Below are positions 11,301 through 22,988 of a stretch of DNA of 64,000 nt, in pieces (position 1 is the first letter of the stretch; each line of letters begins with the position of its first letter). The notes beneath the pieces are model-generated. The model did not search any database and had not been told where the DNA came from. It was given only the letters and a program-made list of their open reading frames with translations. The DNA is taken from assembly GCA_027972325.1 (NCBI GenBank), contig JAPMOS010000006.1:598501-662500 (forward strand). The letters are read 5' to 3'. This stretch comes from Paratrimastix pyriformis (lineage: Eukaryota > Preaxostyla > Paratrimastigidae). The translations under genes and the position numbers were made by a program.

Positions 11301-12021
11301 TCCCCGCGGCCCTTGCCCTTTCCGAAGTGCGAGGGGGGACGGCCGGCATTGCTGGCGTGGAGCGTCCACAGAGAGCCGTCTTGAGCAGCGACGAGGACAT
11401 GCTCCTGGGGCTGTGGCTGCGGCATCCGACGGCCGCCCCGCTACCAGAGGATGAGGAAGGAATGAGGGGTGAGTGGGCGCATTGCACGAGCGTCCGCAGA
11501 CTGGCACTGATGGGGCGCATGCAGCAACCGTGACGCAGCGCGAGCCCAAGACGGGTGGCACCTCGGCCGGCTCCTCGGGGAGCCTGGCGGGTGCTGCCCC
11601 CGGCTCTTCACCGGTCACGAGGACCTTCTTGTTGTCCTGATAGAGGGTCCCATCTGAAGGGCGGGGGATGAGGTACCGATGAGCGAGATAGATTGAGTGA
11701 CGGGGCGCACAAGATCAGACCGGCGGTGACTCCGTAGCAGTGAGGGCCCGTCGAAATGAGCTGGACGAATTGATGGCGGGAAAGTTCGTCAAAGGGCTCC
11801 AGAGAGCTAGCATTGGAATGACGGAGAGCTGATTCCAGTCCCCAGTAGAAACATTCGCGCGTCTCCGGATGCGACAGGAGCAAATGATTCGTGCCCACGG
11901 CACATTCGTGCGGAATTTCCTTGTCAAATCTCGCAAATACCTGAGGTTGATTAATGTCGCCCTTGCGCATGTCAGGGTGCCTGGGTACTTGACCGAAACA
12001 CCAAGCCTTGGGGCGGGGCAT
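8371..12021 (-). CDS. RCC1-UIM-BTB-BTB/BACK protein (possibly fused to importin-alpha)
   Basis: The architecture resembles the RCC1/BTB family (RCBTB, IBtk), in which BTB domains bind CUL3 ubiquitin ligase and RCC1 repeats form a beta-propeller. The start at 12021 gives MPRPKAWCFGQV. RCC1-type blades follow: ECAVGTNHLLL, LVAAQDGSLWTL, GQQHRLALLTTGELFWWG and GPNHIALLTTDG. Between them is a Glu/Gln-rich coiled segment (11170-11310) and EDPELAMAIRLSMAEA, which fits the ubiquitin-interacting motif. The first BTB contains HRCILAMRCPALLQ, the second AHRLILAAQAQYFQAML and LVGYLYTHHVDP, followed by a BACK-like helix, SYIDKDNVLPLMLQAEDF. After VVPCSR the gene either splices in phase to the importin exon at 8231 or runs through the donor to a stop at 8290. 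The first donor is gtctga; introns hold G-tracts (C on the sense strand) and a GAA run at 9226-9262. Confidence 0.8.
9226..9262. repeat. GAA trinucleotide run in an intron
   Basis: A run of about 12 GAA units lies between two BTB-coding exons of the minus-strand RCC1-BTB gene. Translations of it (poly-Lys, poly-Glu or poly-Ser/Phe) are artefacts. Confidence 0.7.
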
Positions 12022-12507
12022 GTCTGCGGTTTTGGAAAATTGAAAAAGTGGGTCCGCCACAGGGGATGGAGGTTGACACGGCACAACGATCTCATCTGAC
12101 AGAACGATCGCCAGACCGGCCTGACATCGGACGGGAGGCCGCGGAGCACAGAGCACTTTTCAGGAAGCAGAAAAAAACAGCAACACCCAGGGATCAAATA
12201 GATGGGTTCACCCGCGCCTCTTCAGTTGAAGCTCGTCAAATCCACACGGCTTCTCAGACAACCCCCTCGCTGATCGGCGCCCCCGCCTTCCGGTTCCATG
12301 TCGGACCCTCTGGGGCCGGGTGGGCGCAACGGCTCGAGTCGGACCAGGCCATGCAAGATATTCGGAGGGGGAAGAGAAACAAAAAAGAGACGAACGGCGA
12401 GAGGCCGACCGTGAAACAATCCCAAAAGAAAAAAACACAACAAAAACAGAGAAACCGTTTGTCCGAGGGTCACCACCAGAAGAAATTCTGGTGCTTGACC
12501 CTGCCGA
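12022..12507. other. Spacer between the RCC1-BTB start and the LCAT stop
   Basis: 486 bp lie between two minus-strand genes. The spacer should hold the RCC1-BTB promoter and the LCAT 3' untranslated region. It is AT-richer than the gene interiors, contains A-rich blocks near 12370-12450, and carries the duplicated fragment listed separately. I see no conserved protein in it. Confidence 0.5.
12258..12351 (+). repeat. Duplicated intron-exon fragment of the RCC1-BTB/importin locus
   Basis: About 94 bp on the plus strand match the minus strand around 8210-8310 with only a few differences. Shared segments include CTCGCTGATCGGCG, GGTTCCATGTCGGAC and GGCTCGAGTCGGACCAGGCC. The source spans the end of the intron at 8232-8370 plus the first bases of the next exon. 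The copy lies in inverted orientation 4 kb away, in the LCAT 3' flank. It could be a local duplication or one member of a dispersed repeat. Confidence 0.75.
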
Positions 12508-14058
12508 TTATTGCTTGGGCATGACAATGTTGCGGATGGCCTCGTGGACTTCTGGATCGGAGAGCATCGCCACGTGGTCCGTGCTGACCTGGATGGGCAC
12601 CACCGGCTGGGGCTGCATGCAGACAAAGTGGAGTGAGCGGCAGCAGGGGCGACAGCAGACGGAGCGGGGCGGGGGGGGGGGGGGGGGGGGGGGGGGCAAC
12701 GGCTGACCTGGGTCTTCCAGTACTTGAACGAGAGGAGGGAGAGGTCAGGCACGGTACCATCACCGGGGCGAGTGGCGATCATGGAGGTGGGGCCCTTGCC
12801 ACAGGTGGGGCCTTCGGGCTCGAAGAATGTCAGCGAGGTCGTCTGATTCAAGGCTGCGAGACGGTGGAGGGGGGACGGTGAGACCCGAGGGGACCGGAAC
12901 GAAGGTCGGAGGAGGCAGACAATAGACGATGTAGGTGGGGACGCCAGGGGGGAGGAAGGACGTCTCGGCCACGAAGGGCTGGACATGGGAAAGGATGGCG
13001 GCCATCTCGGGGCTGGCGCCATCAGTGTAGAGCTGCTGCAGGTCGGCCGCGGTGTAGTTGCGCTGGGGGGTGGACACGATGGGGATGCCCTCGAAGGCCG
13101 GGCCGCGGGGCATCATCCATGCGACCGAGCCTGGCGGACGGGGGGGTCCGTGAGCTGCGGCGCCGGGGGGCGGAGGAGCGGACCCATGTGGCGCATGATG
13201 GCTTTCATGTTCTCCATGGAGATGGGGATGCGCCACTTGGTGCCGCACAGGCTGTACTCAGTCGCGTCCGAGGCGCCACCGAAGGGGCCGCCCAGGGTGA
13301 TCAGGCCGGCGATGTACTTCTGCTTCCACGCCTCGGGTGTGTGGGTGGTCAGGTACATGTGCGCGAAAGGGGCGCCCATCGAGTGCCTGGGGGGGGGGGG
13401 GGGGGGGGGGGGCGAACGGGATGACGCCACCCTGTGCGGACAACAGAGCAGACCCCATGAGATACACGGGGAGGCCAGTCTTGGTGTAGGCCTCTTCAAC
13501 GAGGGAGTCGAGCTTCGCGAACATGCCGTTGGTCTCCAGCTGGTCGGGGGCGGCCATCCGCCAATCGTAGGTGGCCCCAAAGAGCGTCTCGCGCTCCACG
13601 TAGCCCAGCTTCTTCTCAAGGAAGTCAATCAAATGACCGTAAAGAATCGTCTCGGCCTTGAGTGCGATGTATACATGATGGTGGTGGAAGGTGTTTCCCC
13701 GCCAGACCTTGAGGGGGAACGCGGGGTCGAGAGAATATAGTCCGCCCATGCCACCAAAATCGGCAGCCTGGATCTCAACCCCTTTGGTGTTGTGGTAGTT
13801 GTTGGTGTTGATGTCATAATGAACCGTGACAGTGTCGACGAAACAGTCGACGAGATCGGGGGCCAGTTCCGGGAGACTGAGCCAGATGCGAGACCAGTCC
13901 TTGATGTGCTTTTCGCAATATGCGTGGGGAACGCTCGTTTTGTGCATCTTGGTTTCCAGAACGGAGCATGTCAAGCCAGGGACGAGGAGAATCGGATTGA
14001 GCGCAGCAGAAGACGCGACCAGGGAAAGGAACAACCACAGCGCAACACACTTACGCAT
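12508..14058 (-). CDS. LCAT/PLA2G15-type secreted or lysosomal lipase/acyltransferase
   Basis: This alpha/beta-hydrolase belongs to the lecithin:cholesterol acyltransferase family, whose members use phospholipid acyl chains. The ATG at 14058 opens a signal peptide (MRKCVALWLFLSLVASSAA), then NPILLVPGLTCSVLE, the family's N-terminal strand and oxyanion loop. W residues and FGGMGGLYSLD follow, then ATYDWRM. The nucleophile motif GHSMG is rebuilt only across an intron, with exon end ATGGG joining GCACTCGATG after donor gtctgc and a C-tract, and is followed by APFAHMYL and GGPFGGASDA. The C-terminus has STDHVAML (a likely catalytic-His region) and ends at the stop 12508-12510. The 5' half is AT-richer than the 3' half. 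A GTAAGT at 14054-14049 lies inside the signal-peptide codons and is not spliced. A truncated copy of the first 370 bp lies near 32.4 kb. Confidence 0.88.
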
Positions 14059-14220
14059 TCTGCAGAAATTATAACGGGGCAATAAAAAATACGTAAAAAT
14101 AAAAGCGGAATCAGGTGAAAGAAACAGACTGTTGTCGAGGGACCCTCGAGCCTTTAGCAAGAGCAGTTTACCCGCGGACTTCTCTCGACTATTTCTGCAA
14201 AACCGTTTTCACCGTGAGCA
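14059..14220. promoter_or_regulatory. Divergent spacer / first non-coding exon of the kinesin
   Basis: This AT-rich interval sits between the LCAT start (minus) and the first kinesin intron (14221-14272, donor gtccgt). The plus strand from 14059 to 14308 contains no ATG, so the kinesin start is not in it. It probably holds both promoters. Confidence 0.4.
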
Positions 14221-14272
14221 GTCCGTTATTTCGCCTGTTTTTCCGATCATTTTTCTTGTTTTGACAAACCAG

Positions 14273-17200
14273 AAAGAGTCAGAGTTGTCGTTCGGTGTCG
14301 CCCACAGAATGAGAGAGAGCGCGGCGACCCATCGTATGAAAGCTGCATTGACTTCACAGGGCCAACGACTCTGACACTCCGGAGGGCATTTCAAGAGAAG
14401 AAAGACTTTAATTATGACGTTGTTTTGGATCCGAGCGCTCCGCAGGGTGAAGTTTTCAAGAATGTAGCCGAGCCCGTCCTCGAGGTCTGTGGCAAGCCCT
14501 GCCCACTTCCTCACCTTCTCGACCTGGTAGGATGTCATGAAAGGGTCTGCGCCATGATATCCGTGCCTTCTCACCCCCACACACACGGCCTCTGGTCTCC
14601 GTTCCGCAGCTACAACGGTGCCATTTTGGCGTACGGACAGGTTTGTGCCCCATGCCCGTCAGAAGTTCACCGGCCCCTCGCGCGACCCCTTGCAGACTGG
14701 GACGGGGAAGACCTACTCGCTGTCCAACCTCGACCCGACCAACCTGGGGGTCATCCCCCGGTCGATGATGACCCTCTTCGAGCGCATTCGGCTGGACGTC
14801 GAACACGAGTGGCTCGTCGAGGTGGCCTACGTGCAGATCTACATGGAGACTGTCGGCATCTCCCCCCGCACCCCCGCCCACGCCCGCCCTTCCGCCCTCG
14901 CGCCCTTCATCGGATCCTCGTCGGGTCCCTTGCGTTGGTCCGACGGGGCGCAGATCCAAGACCTACTCAACCCCACGGGGGACGGGGACAACCTGCAGAT
15001 CCGGGGGGACCCCGACACGGGCATCTTCATCGCCGGGTCGGCATCTCCCCCTCCCCCACCCCGCCACCTCTACACATCCCGCCCACCCCGCCCACCCACC
15101 CCGCCTGCCGCCTGTCCTAACGGGAGTCATCCCTGGGGGCGGGGGCAGGGTGACCAAGCACACGATCACCTCGTGGGAGGAGTGCTCGGCCAAGCTGGAC
15201 GAGGGCATGAAGAACCGCACCTTCGCCTTCACCGAGCTGGTCCGCATCCTGCCCGCCCCTGCAGCGGTGGCGGGTGGGTGGGTGGGGCGGGGTGCTGGAC
15301 GCCCCTCACGGCCGACCGCCCCGAGCAGAACGCCAACAGCTCCCGGTCGCACGCCTGCCTGGTGGTCCACCTGACCCGCCGCACGCGGCTGCTGGCCTCG
15401 GACGTGGCCTCGGACACGGCCATGAGCCAGCTCGCTGACCGCAAGTCCGCCCGCGGCCCTCCGCCCCGTGGGGCGCCGCCCCCAGCCGCCTGGCTCTCCC
15501 TCTCTACCCGCCCTTCCACCGCCTCGCCGGCCCGCCTTCACCATTGGCCTCTGGCCTCCCTCACCTGCCTGGGGGGATGCAGGCTGCTCACGTGCAAGCT
15601 GACCCTGGTCGACCTGGCCGGCTCCGAGCGCATGAAGCGCACCGGTCCGTTCATGGCCCTGCCCCTGCCCGTGTCACTGCCCCTGCCCCTGCCCCCGGCC
15701 CTGCCCCTGTGCCCCCCAGCCCGTCATGCTGGCTGGCTCCACACGGCATCCACCATGGTCACCCCTCCGCGTGGTGGGTCGGGCCGGTGCCGGGGCGGCC
15801 TCACTCAGGGGCGACCGAGCTGCGGGCCGAGGAGGGCAAGAAGATCAACCTCTCGCTCAGCATCCTGGGCAACGTCGTCCACGCCCTCTCGCAGGCCTCG
15901 CCCCACGTGCCCTACCGCGACTCCAAGCTGACCCGCCTCCTGCAGGACTCCCTCGGCGGTCCGCCCCCAGCCGCCCCCAGCCGCCCTCCATGGCCCTCCC
16001 AGACCCCAGGCACCCCCCGGTCTCCTTGACGCTCCCTCGTTTCATGGACATCGCACGGCTGCCTGGGCAGGGAACGCCAACACGTGCATGCTGATCTGTC
16101 TGACGGCGGCCAAGGACTCCGAGGCGGAGACGCTCTCCTCGCTCCAGTTCGCCTCCCGGGCCATGAAGGTCCCCGCCCCGCCCCTTGGCCCCCACCCAGG
16201 CAAGACGGGTCGCTCTCCTCACCCTCCCAGCCGACCGTCACCCCCTGTGCTCACACAACGCGCTGGCTTGCCCGTGTGGCGTGGATATACCTGCCTGCCT
16301 GCCTGTCCGTGCGGCCGGGCAGGTTGTGACGCACGCCAAGCTCAACGTGGCCATCGACTACCGGGCCCTCTCCATCAAGCTCCAGGTCCCGTCACAGCCC
16401 CCGTCCTTCGTCCCGGGGGCGGGTGGGCCGTCAGCGGGCTGGGCATCACCGGGGGTCGGGGCCGGGGCGGGGCTGTGCAGGCCCAGCTGGACAGCCTGGA
16501 GGCCGAGTGCGAGGGGCTCCGGGCCCGGGAGTGCCGCGAGGGCGAGCACGCCCTGATGGTCATCGCCGACCTGGAGAGCATGGCCGCCGCCCGGGCCGCT
16601 CTCGCCGCCGTCCGCCCTGCCCGCCCCATCCCCAGCGCGTCCTCCCTCCCCTGGCCGGCGGTGCCCCCCACCACTGCTGCCGCTGCCGCTTCTGCTCACC
16701 GGCTGCCGCCCGGGGCCGCCCCGCCGAGCAGGAGACCCGGCGCCTGGTGCTGGAGGTGGCCCACATGGGCGACGAGCGCGCCGCGGGGCAGCAGTCGGTG
16801 GGCAGCCTCAGGGCCGAGGTGGAGGCCCTCAAGGCCCGCAGCAGCCCGACAACCCGCCATCCCACCCGCCAACCCGCCTGCACGTGCCGGGGCGGCTGTC
16901 GCTAACCGGCCGACCTTTGCTGGGCTGGGCGCCTGCTGTGGGGGGCTGGTGGGGCTGCAGGAGGAGGCGGCCCAGCGGCTGGCCGACCTGGACGAGGCGC
17001 TGCTGGAGGCCGACCGGGTCCGCAGCGAGGCCCGGGCCAAGGCGGCCAAGGCCGCGGCCGACCACCAGGCCCAGATCGCCGCCCTCAAGGCCCGCCGCCT
17101 GCCCGACTCCTTCCTGCTCCCCCAGCGACCTCGAGGCGGCGAGGCCGCGCTCCTCCGCCTCCGTCGTGACCTTCCCCCACCCCCTGGCCCACCGACCGCC

Positions 17201-20200
17201 CCGCCCGGCAGGCCCAGTACGAGGAGATGCTCACCACCCAGCGGGAGCGCTTCCAGGTCGGCGGCCCCTCGTGCCACCCACCCGGCCCGGCCCACCCCAC
17301 CCACACCCCGCTTGCCCCCGCTGCCCCGCCGATGGCGACGGTGCCGTGGCGGTGGTTTGGGGGCCGGGCGCAGGCCGAGCTGGGGCAGATCCAGAGCCGG
17401 GCCGCCCTGGGCGAGCAGGAGGCCCTCGCCGCCCAGCTGGCCGACGCTCGCCAGGCCGCCGCCGCCGCCCAGGAGGCCGCCGATGCCAAGGAGCGGGCCC
17501 TCGAGGCCGCCAGGGTCTGCCCCGCCTCCTCCCCCCCCCCCCCCCCCCCCCCCCCCCGCGCCGCCGCTTCACCACAATGGTTTTCGCTCGGGGCGGCCCG
17601 ACCGACTGGCTGGGGCGGGTGCAGGAGGAACTCACGCGGGCCCAGCAGACCCACGAGGAGGACCTCGTCGAGAACGACCGCTGCCACCAGGCCGAGGTCG
17701 GCTTCCCCAGCCCCTCCCGCCCCCTCCCTCCCGCCAGCTCTGCGCGCTCATCCCGCCCGCCGCCGTGCGCCCGCTGTGGGTGCTGCAGTTGGCCCGGCTC
17801 AAGGACCAGGCGGCCCGGGATGCCCAGCGGGCCGAGGAGGAGGCCGAGGAGATGCGCCGCCAGCACCAACTCGACCTCGAGGGTCCGCACCCGCACCCAC
17901 GCCCAGCCCACAGCCACCGCTCCTCGCAGGCCCAGCTCCCATCCCCCCCCCCCCCCCCCCCCCCCCCCCCGCCTCCAAGGGCCACCTCACTCATCTGCCC
18001 GCACTGCCGGGGTGACGGTGGCGGTGTGTTGGGTTGGGGTGGGCGATGGCGGCAGACGCGGAGCTGAAGCGGGACGAGACCATCCAGGAGTTCCGCGACC
18101 AGCTGGAGGCCCTCCGCCAGGCACGCGACGAGGACCGCCGCTCCGGCGCGGCCGATGTCCGTCCCGCCACCTGCCAAGGGCCCCGCCCCCTTGCCCCATC
18201 GGCCCCACCGCACCACCGTCATCTCCTCCCCCTCCTCCCTCCCCCCCCCCCCTCCCCCTCCCTCCCTCCCTCCCCGGGTGGCGCAGATGGATGGGCTGCG
18301 GCACCGGGTTGCCGACCTGAGCGGGCAGCTGGAGGAGGCCGCCACCCGGCTGGACGAGGCCCAGGAGGAGGCAGCCGAGGAGCGGTCCGCCCACCCACCC
18401 ACCCCCGCTGGTCCCACCGATCGATGGCACATCAGGCGCCCAGACATCTGCTTCCAGCGCCCCTCGAACCCCTTGCGCGGCATCAGCACCGGCACCTGAC
18501 CCCTTGCCCCCGCCCCTTCTCCACCCCTTCTCCGCCCTGCCTCGCCGCGCCCTCTCCTTGCCCCGCGGATTGCCCCGCACCTGCAGGCGGCGCCTGACGG
18601 GGCTGCTGGATGCCGAGCGGGCCCGGGCGGCCCACGTGACCAGCGCCATGGGGGCCCGGCTCGAGGGCCTCACCCGGGCCCTCACAGGCGCCGAGGCCTG
18701 CGCCATGCGCCTCGAGGACGTCCGCCCGCCCCCGCCCCGTTGCCCATCTGCCCCCCCCCCCCCCCCCCCCCTCCCCTCCCTCCCTCCCCTCCCGTCCCTG
18801 CCCCTGTGCATGCCCCTCTGCCCCTGCCTCTCTGCCCCCACCTGGGCTGGCTGCTGAGGGTTGACGGTCCATCGGCGGGCGGGCCGGGCTGGGGGCGCAG
18901 CGTGTGGGCTGCCAGGGCCTGGCCATGGCCGCCATGCACGAACAGCGGTCCGCCCGCCCCCTCCTGTGGCCCCCACCCCCACCCCCACCCCCCACCCCTC
19001 GAGACACTGTCTGTTGTGGATGGCTGCTGGGATGGTGGGGGCGGTGCAGGGCGTCCCTGGAGGCCCAGCGGGCCGCGGCGCAGGCCCAGCACGAGGCGGC
19101 CCGGGGGCAGCTGCAGGGGGCCCTGGAGACAGCCCGCCGGGAGGGTACCGCCCTGCAGGGACGCCTCGAGGGGGCCCTGGCCGAGCTGGCCCGGGTCCGC
19201 GAGGCCTCCGCGACCGCCCTGGAGGCCCTCAGGGCCCGCTACGAGGACCAGCTCAGGATCTCCGCCGTGGGCTCGCAGGAGGTCCGCCCCCTGACGACAT
19301 GGGCCCCCGCCTGGGAGGCGGCATCGAGGGGGAGGACGTGGGGCTGGTCATCGGCGGGCCTGTCTCGCTCACCTGCGCCCCCGGGGGACAGGAGAGCCAC
19401 CGGCTGGCCCTGCAGGCGCACCTGCTGCAGAGCAGACTCGACCGGGCCATCGCCGACGGCGACGCCCTCACCATGCAGCTCGAAGACGTCTGCCATGCCC
19501 CGGCCTGGCATGGCACGGCACGGCACGGCACGGCACGGCGCACTCACTCGCACGGCGCACTCACTCGGGTGGTGGTTGTGGCGTGTGGTTGGCGGGGCGG
19601 GACCTGCTTTAGCGGGTGGCCTTCCTGGGCCGGGAGGTGGCCCGGGCCGCCCGGCAGGGGTTCCATGTGGCCGTCCCGGCACGCCCCCGGCCCGCCCCGC
19701 CACCGCCCATCCAGCCGGAGACCCCGCCCCCGCCCGTGCCCCCGCCGGCCTCGGGACCGCCGCCCCCCGTTGGCGGAGAGGCGCCTGCGCCTTCGGAGGA
19801 GCCCCCGGCATCGCCGCCCCCGCCTCCACCCGCCTTCGGCGACCAGGAGGAGGCGTCCCCGCCCACCATCCCGCCCCCGCCCCCGCACCTCCACGGCCAG
19901 CCGCCGCATGGCGGATGCCACCCCGCGGCCCACGCACCCCCACCCCACGGTCCGCCAGGCCCCCCCCCGCCTCTCTGCTTTGGGGCGCTCCGTGCGGCTC
20001 CTCACCGACCGACCTGCCTGTGGCCCGTCCTTCTTGTGTGGGCGGGGTTTAGTGCCCACCGAGGCCGAGCTGGCTCTGGCCCTGGCCGCCCAGCGGCGCC
20101 TGGAGGCCATCCAAGAGCGCGCCGAGAGCGCCGCCGCCGCCCGGATGTTCATCAGCAGTCCGCCCCGCCCCGCCCCGCCCCGCCCCTGCGCCTGCCCCGC

Positions 20201-22953
20201 CCTGCGCCTGCCCCCACACACACACACACACACACAGACAGCCAGACAGACAGAAACACCTTCTTCTTCTTCCCCAACGGGTGGCGCATCGTGCAGCCTT
20301 CATCCGGCTCAGGCCCCTCGCCCTCCCCACCCCAACCGGCGCCGCCTTGGAGGACGCCCCGCCGCCGACTGCGAGCGAGCCTCCCGCCCCGTCCCCGCCG
20401 GCCACGGCACCGGGCTGCCTGCTGCCGACCCCGACCCGGCTGCGGTGGGTCGATCGGGGCGCGCCCCCCTGCGACGAGGGCCCCCTGCCGGGCGCCTGGC
20501 CGATCGCCCTGCGGCCGCCCCTGGTGGGGCATCCCCTGGCCCCGGCCACCTCCTGCGGCTACGGGGCCCCCGGGGCCGAGGTTGGGGCCGTGCTGGACGA
20601 GCTGCTGGCGGCTGTGGTGGCCGACTACGAGGCTCAGATGCGCTGCGGGGGCGCCCTGCTCCGGTACGACGACCCGCCCCGGCCCCCGGCCGCCCTGCGG
20701 CCCCGCCGGATGGCCCGGGCCCCCTCGACCCGGCCGCCCTCGACGCCCCTCCTCGGGGACCCCTCCGCCGCCTCCTCGCTGTGTTCGGGCTCCCCGCCCG
20801 GCTCGCCGGCCCTGATGCTGCCCGCCCGCATCCTGCCGCCCGCCCCACGCATCCTGCCTGCCCCCGGGGCCGCCCGCCCGGCCTCCCCGCCCCCATCGCC
20901 CTCGCCCCTGCCCCGCAGCAGCAGCCACCCGCGCGACCTGGCCGGCAGCGCCCCTCGGGCCACCCCGGGCGGCCGCCTCGCGTGCTCACCCGCCAGCGCC
21001 CCCCTGCTCCCGGCCGGCCCGTTGACACCGGGGCGGCCGTCCGCGTTGGGTCGTCGGCATCTACGCGGCGAGGCGACCCTCGAGGGCGGCTGGCCGGCGG
21101 GCGAGGGGCACGACGACCTGGCCAGCGAGGCCTCGAGCAGCGCCACCTCGTCCTGGGAGGGGGCCGACGAGGGGGCCGAGGAGGAGGACGAGGAGGAGGC
21201 CCTGCGCCGGGCCGACCAGGCCCAGACCCGCCGCTGGATGTACGCCACCCGGTGGGCCCCCTGCCCCCTGCCCCAGCCATCCTTCGGCTTCGTGGGGGCC
21301 GGGGCCGCCTCCCCCGGGGCCCCTGCGGGCGGCCCCGCCGCGGCACCGGCCAGCCCCGAGGACCCCCGCGGCCCGCAGAGCCGGATGCAGCAGCCGCAGA
21401 GCACCCAGCTTCAGATGCGGGCCCTCTGGGCCGGCGACGGGGCCTGCCATAACGCCGACAGGCTCATGAAGGTCCGGCCCGGGCCGTCCCCGGCCAGCCG
21501 CGCCCCCTCGGGCTGGGGCTGGGTGGGCACCACGATGATCTGACCGCTCACGTGGCTGCCCTTCCCTTGTGTGGCTGCCCTTCCCTTGTGTGGCTGCCCT
21601 TCCCTTGTGTGGCTGCCCTTCCCTTGTGTGGCTGCCCTTCCCTTGTGTGGCTGCCCGCCTGTGCGCCGCCTGCGCGCCTGCAGGAGCTTCTGCACCGGTA
21701 CCTGGACCCGGTCCTCTTCGGGCTGCCGCACACTTCGGCCACGCTGGCCCCCGGGTGCCGCCCCTCGGGCCCGGCCCCAGCCACCCCCGCCCTGGACACC
21801 CTGCAGGCCCCGGGGGCGCCCCTGCAGGCCGAGGGCCACATCCCCTGTCAGCTGAGGCTCGACCGGCCCCGGCCGCCCCCCGCCCCCGACTGGGGCGCCC
21901 TCCAAGGTCCGGCCGGCCGTCCGAATGGCGTGGCCGAGGCCGAGGCCGAGGCGGAGGGGTGGGGCTGCGACGCGGTCCTGGGTGAGTGCGCCCTGGCCAT
22001 GGACGCCCTCGCCGCCCGTTGGAATGGCCTCTTCGCCCCGCCCGCCGGCCCGAAGGCCTCACCGCCGGGCGACGGCCAGGCTCCGGCCGGCGACCACCAG
22101 GACACGGTAGATGGCGATGTGGACGGGGACGGGGACGGGGACGGGAAGGGGGAACGGGAAGGGGACGGGGGGCTCCGATCGGGGCCGCTCTCGCTGGAGG
22201 ATGTGGCGCGGGCTGTGGGCGGCTGCCTGGGCGACTCGATGCGCCTCAACGGGCGCATGGGGGCCGCCCTCGGCCAGGCCTGGAGGGACAGGTTCGTGAC
22301 CCCCATCCCCCCCCCCCCCCCCCCCCCCGGTCGCCCTTGCCGATCCTCCCCCCCCCTTCGGGGTCCTCCCCTGTGGCCTCCAGGCAGCGCCTGTACGGGA
22401 TCATCCGCTATCTGCTCATGGGGCCGCCGCCCGGCAGCAGGCCCTGATCGCCTTCCTGGTCTGGCGGCCCGCTCCATCCTCGGGCGGCTCACTTGTCCTT
22501 GCCCCCCTCCCCCCCCCCCCCCCCCCAGACGCACCTGCGGAGCGCCTGACGGCGCTGATGCTTTCCCACGAGCGCCACGCCCAGCGGCGGCGCCAGGTCT
22601 GCGGCTGCCCATCCGCGCCGGTGCCGCACCGTCATCGTCGCCATGATCGGGGCCGGGGTCGCCATGATCGGGGGCCGGGGGGCGCCCAGGCGCATCGGCC
22701 CGTCCCCGGCCCGTCCTTCTCCTTCCTCACCCTCCCACGGCCGGCCTTCCTTGGGGCTTGGGGTCATGGGTTTGGGGGTGGGGCTTGGGGATGCTTCGGT
22801 GGGGCGGGTCCAGCGGAGCCGGGTCGCCCAGCGGCGCCAGCGGGCCGCCCTGCGGATCCAGGCCTGGTGGCACAAGCACCGCTCACGCACCGCCGTCGCC
22901 AACGCCCTCGTCCGTCCGCCACCAGGCTTCCCATCCTCCCTCCACGCAGCGCC

Positions 22954-22988
<35 letters not shown>

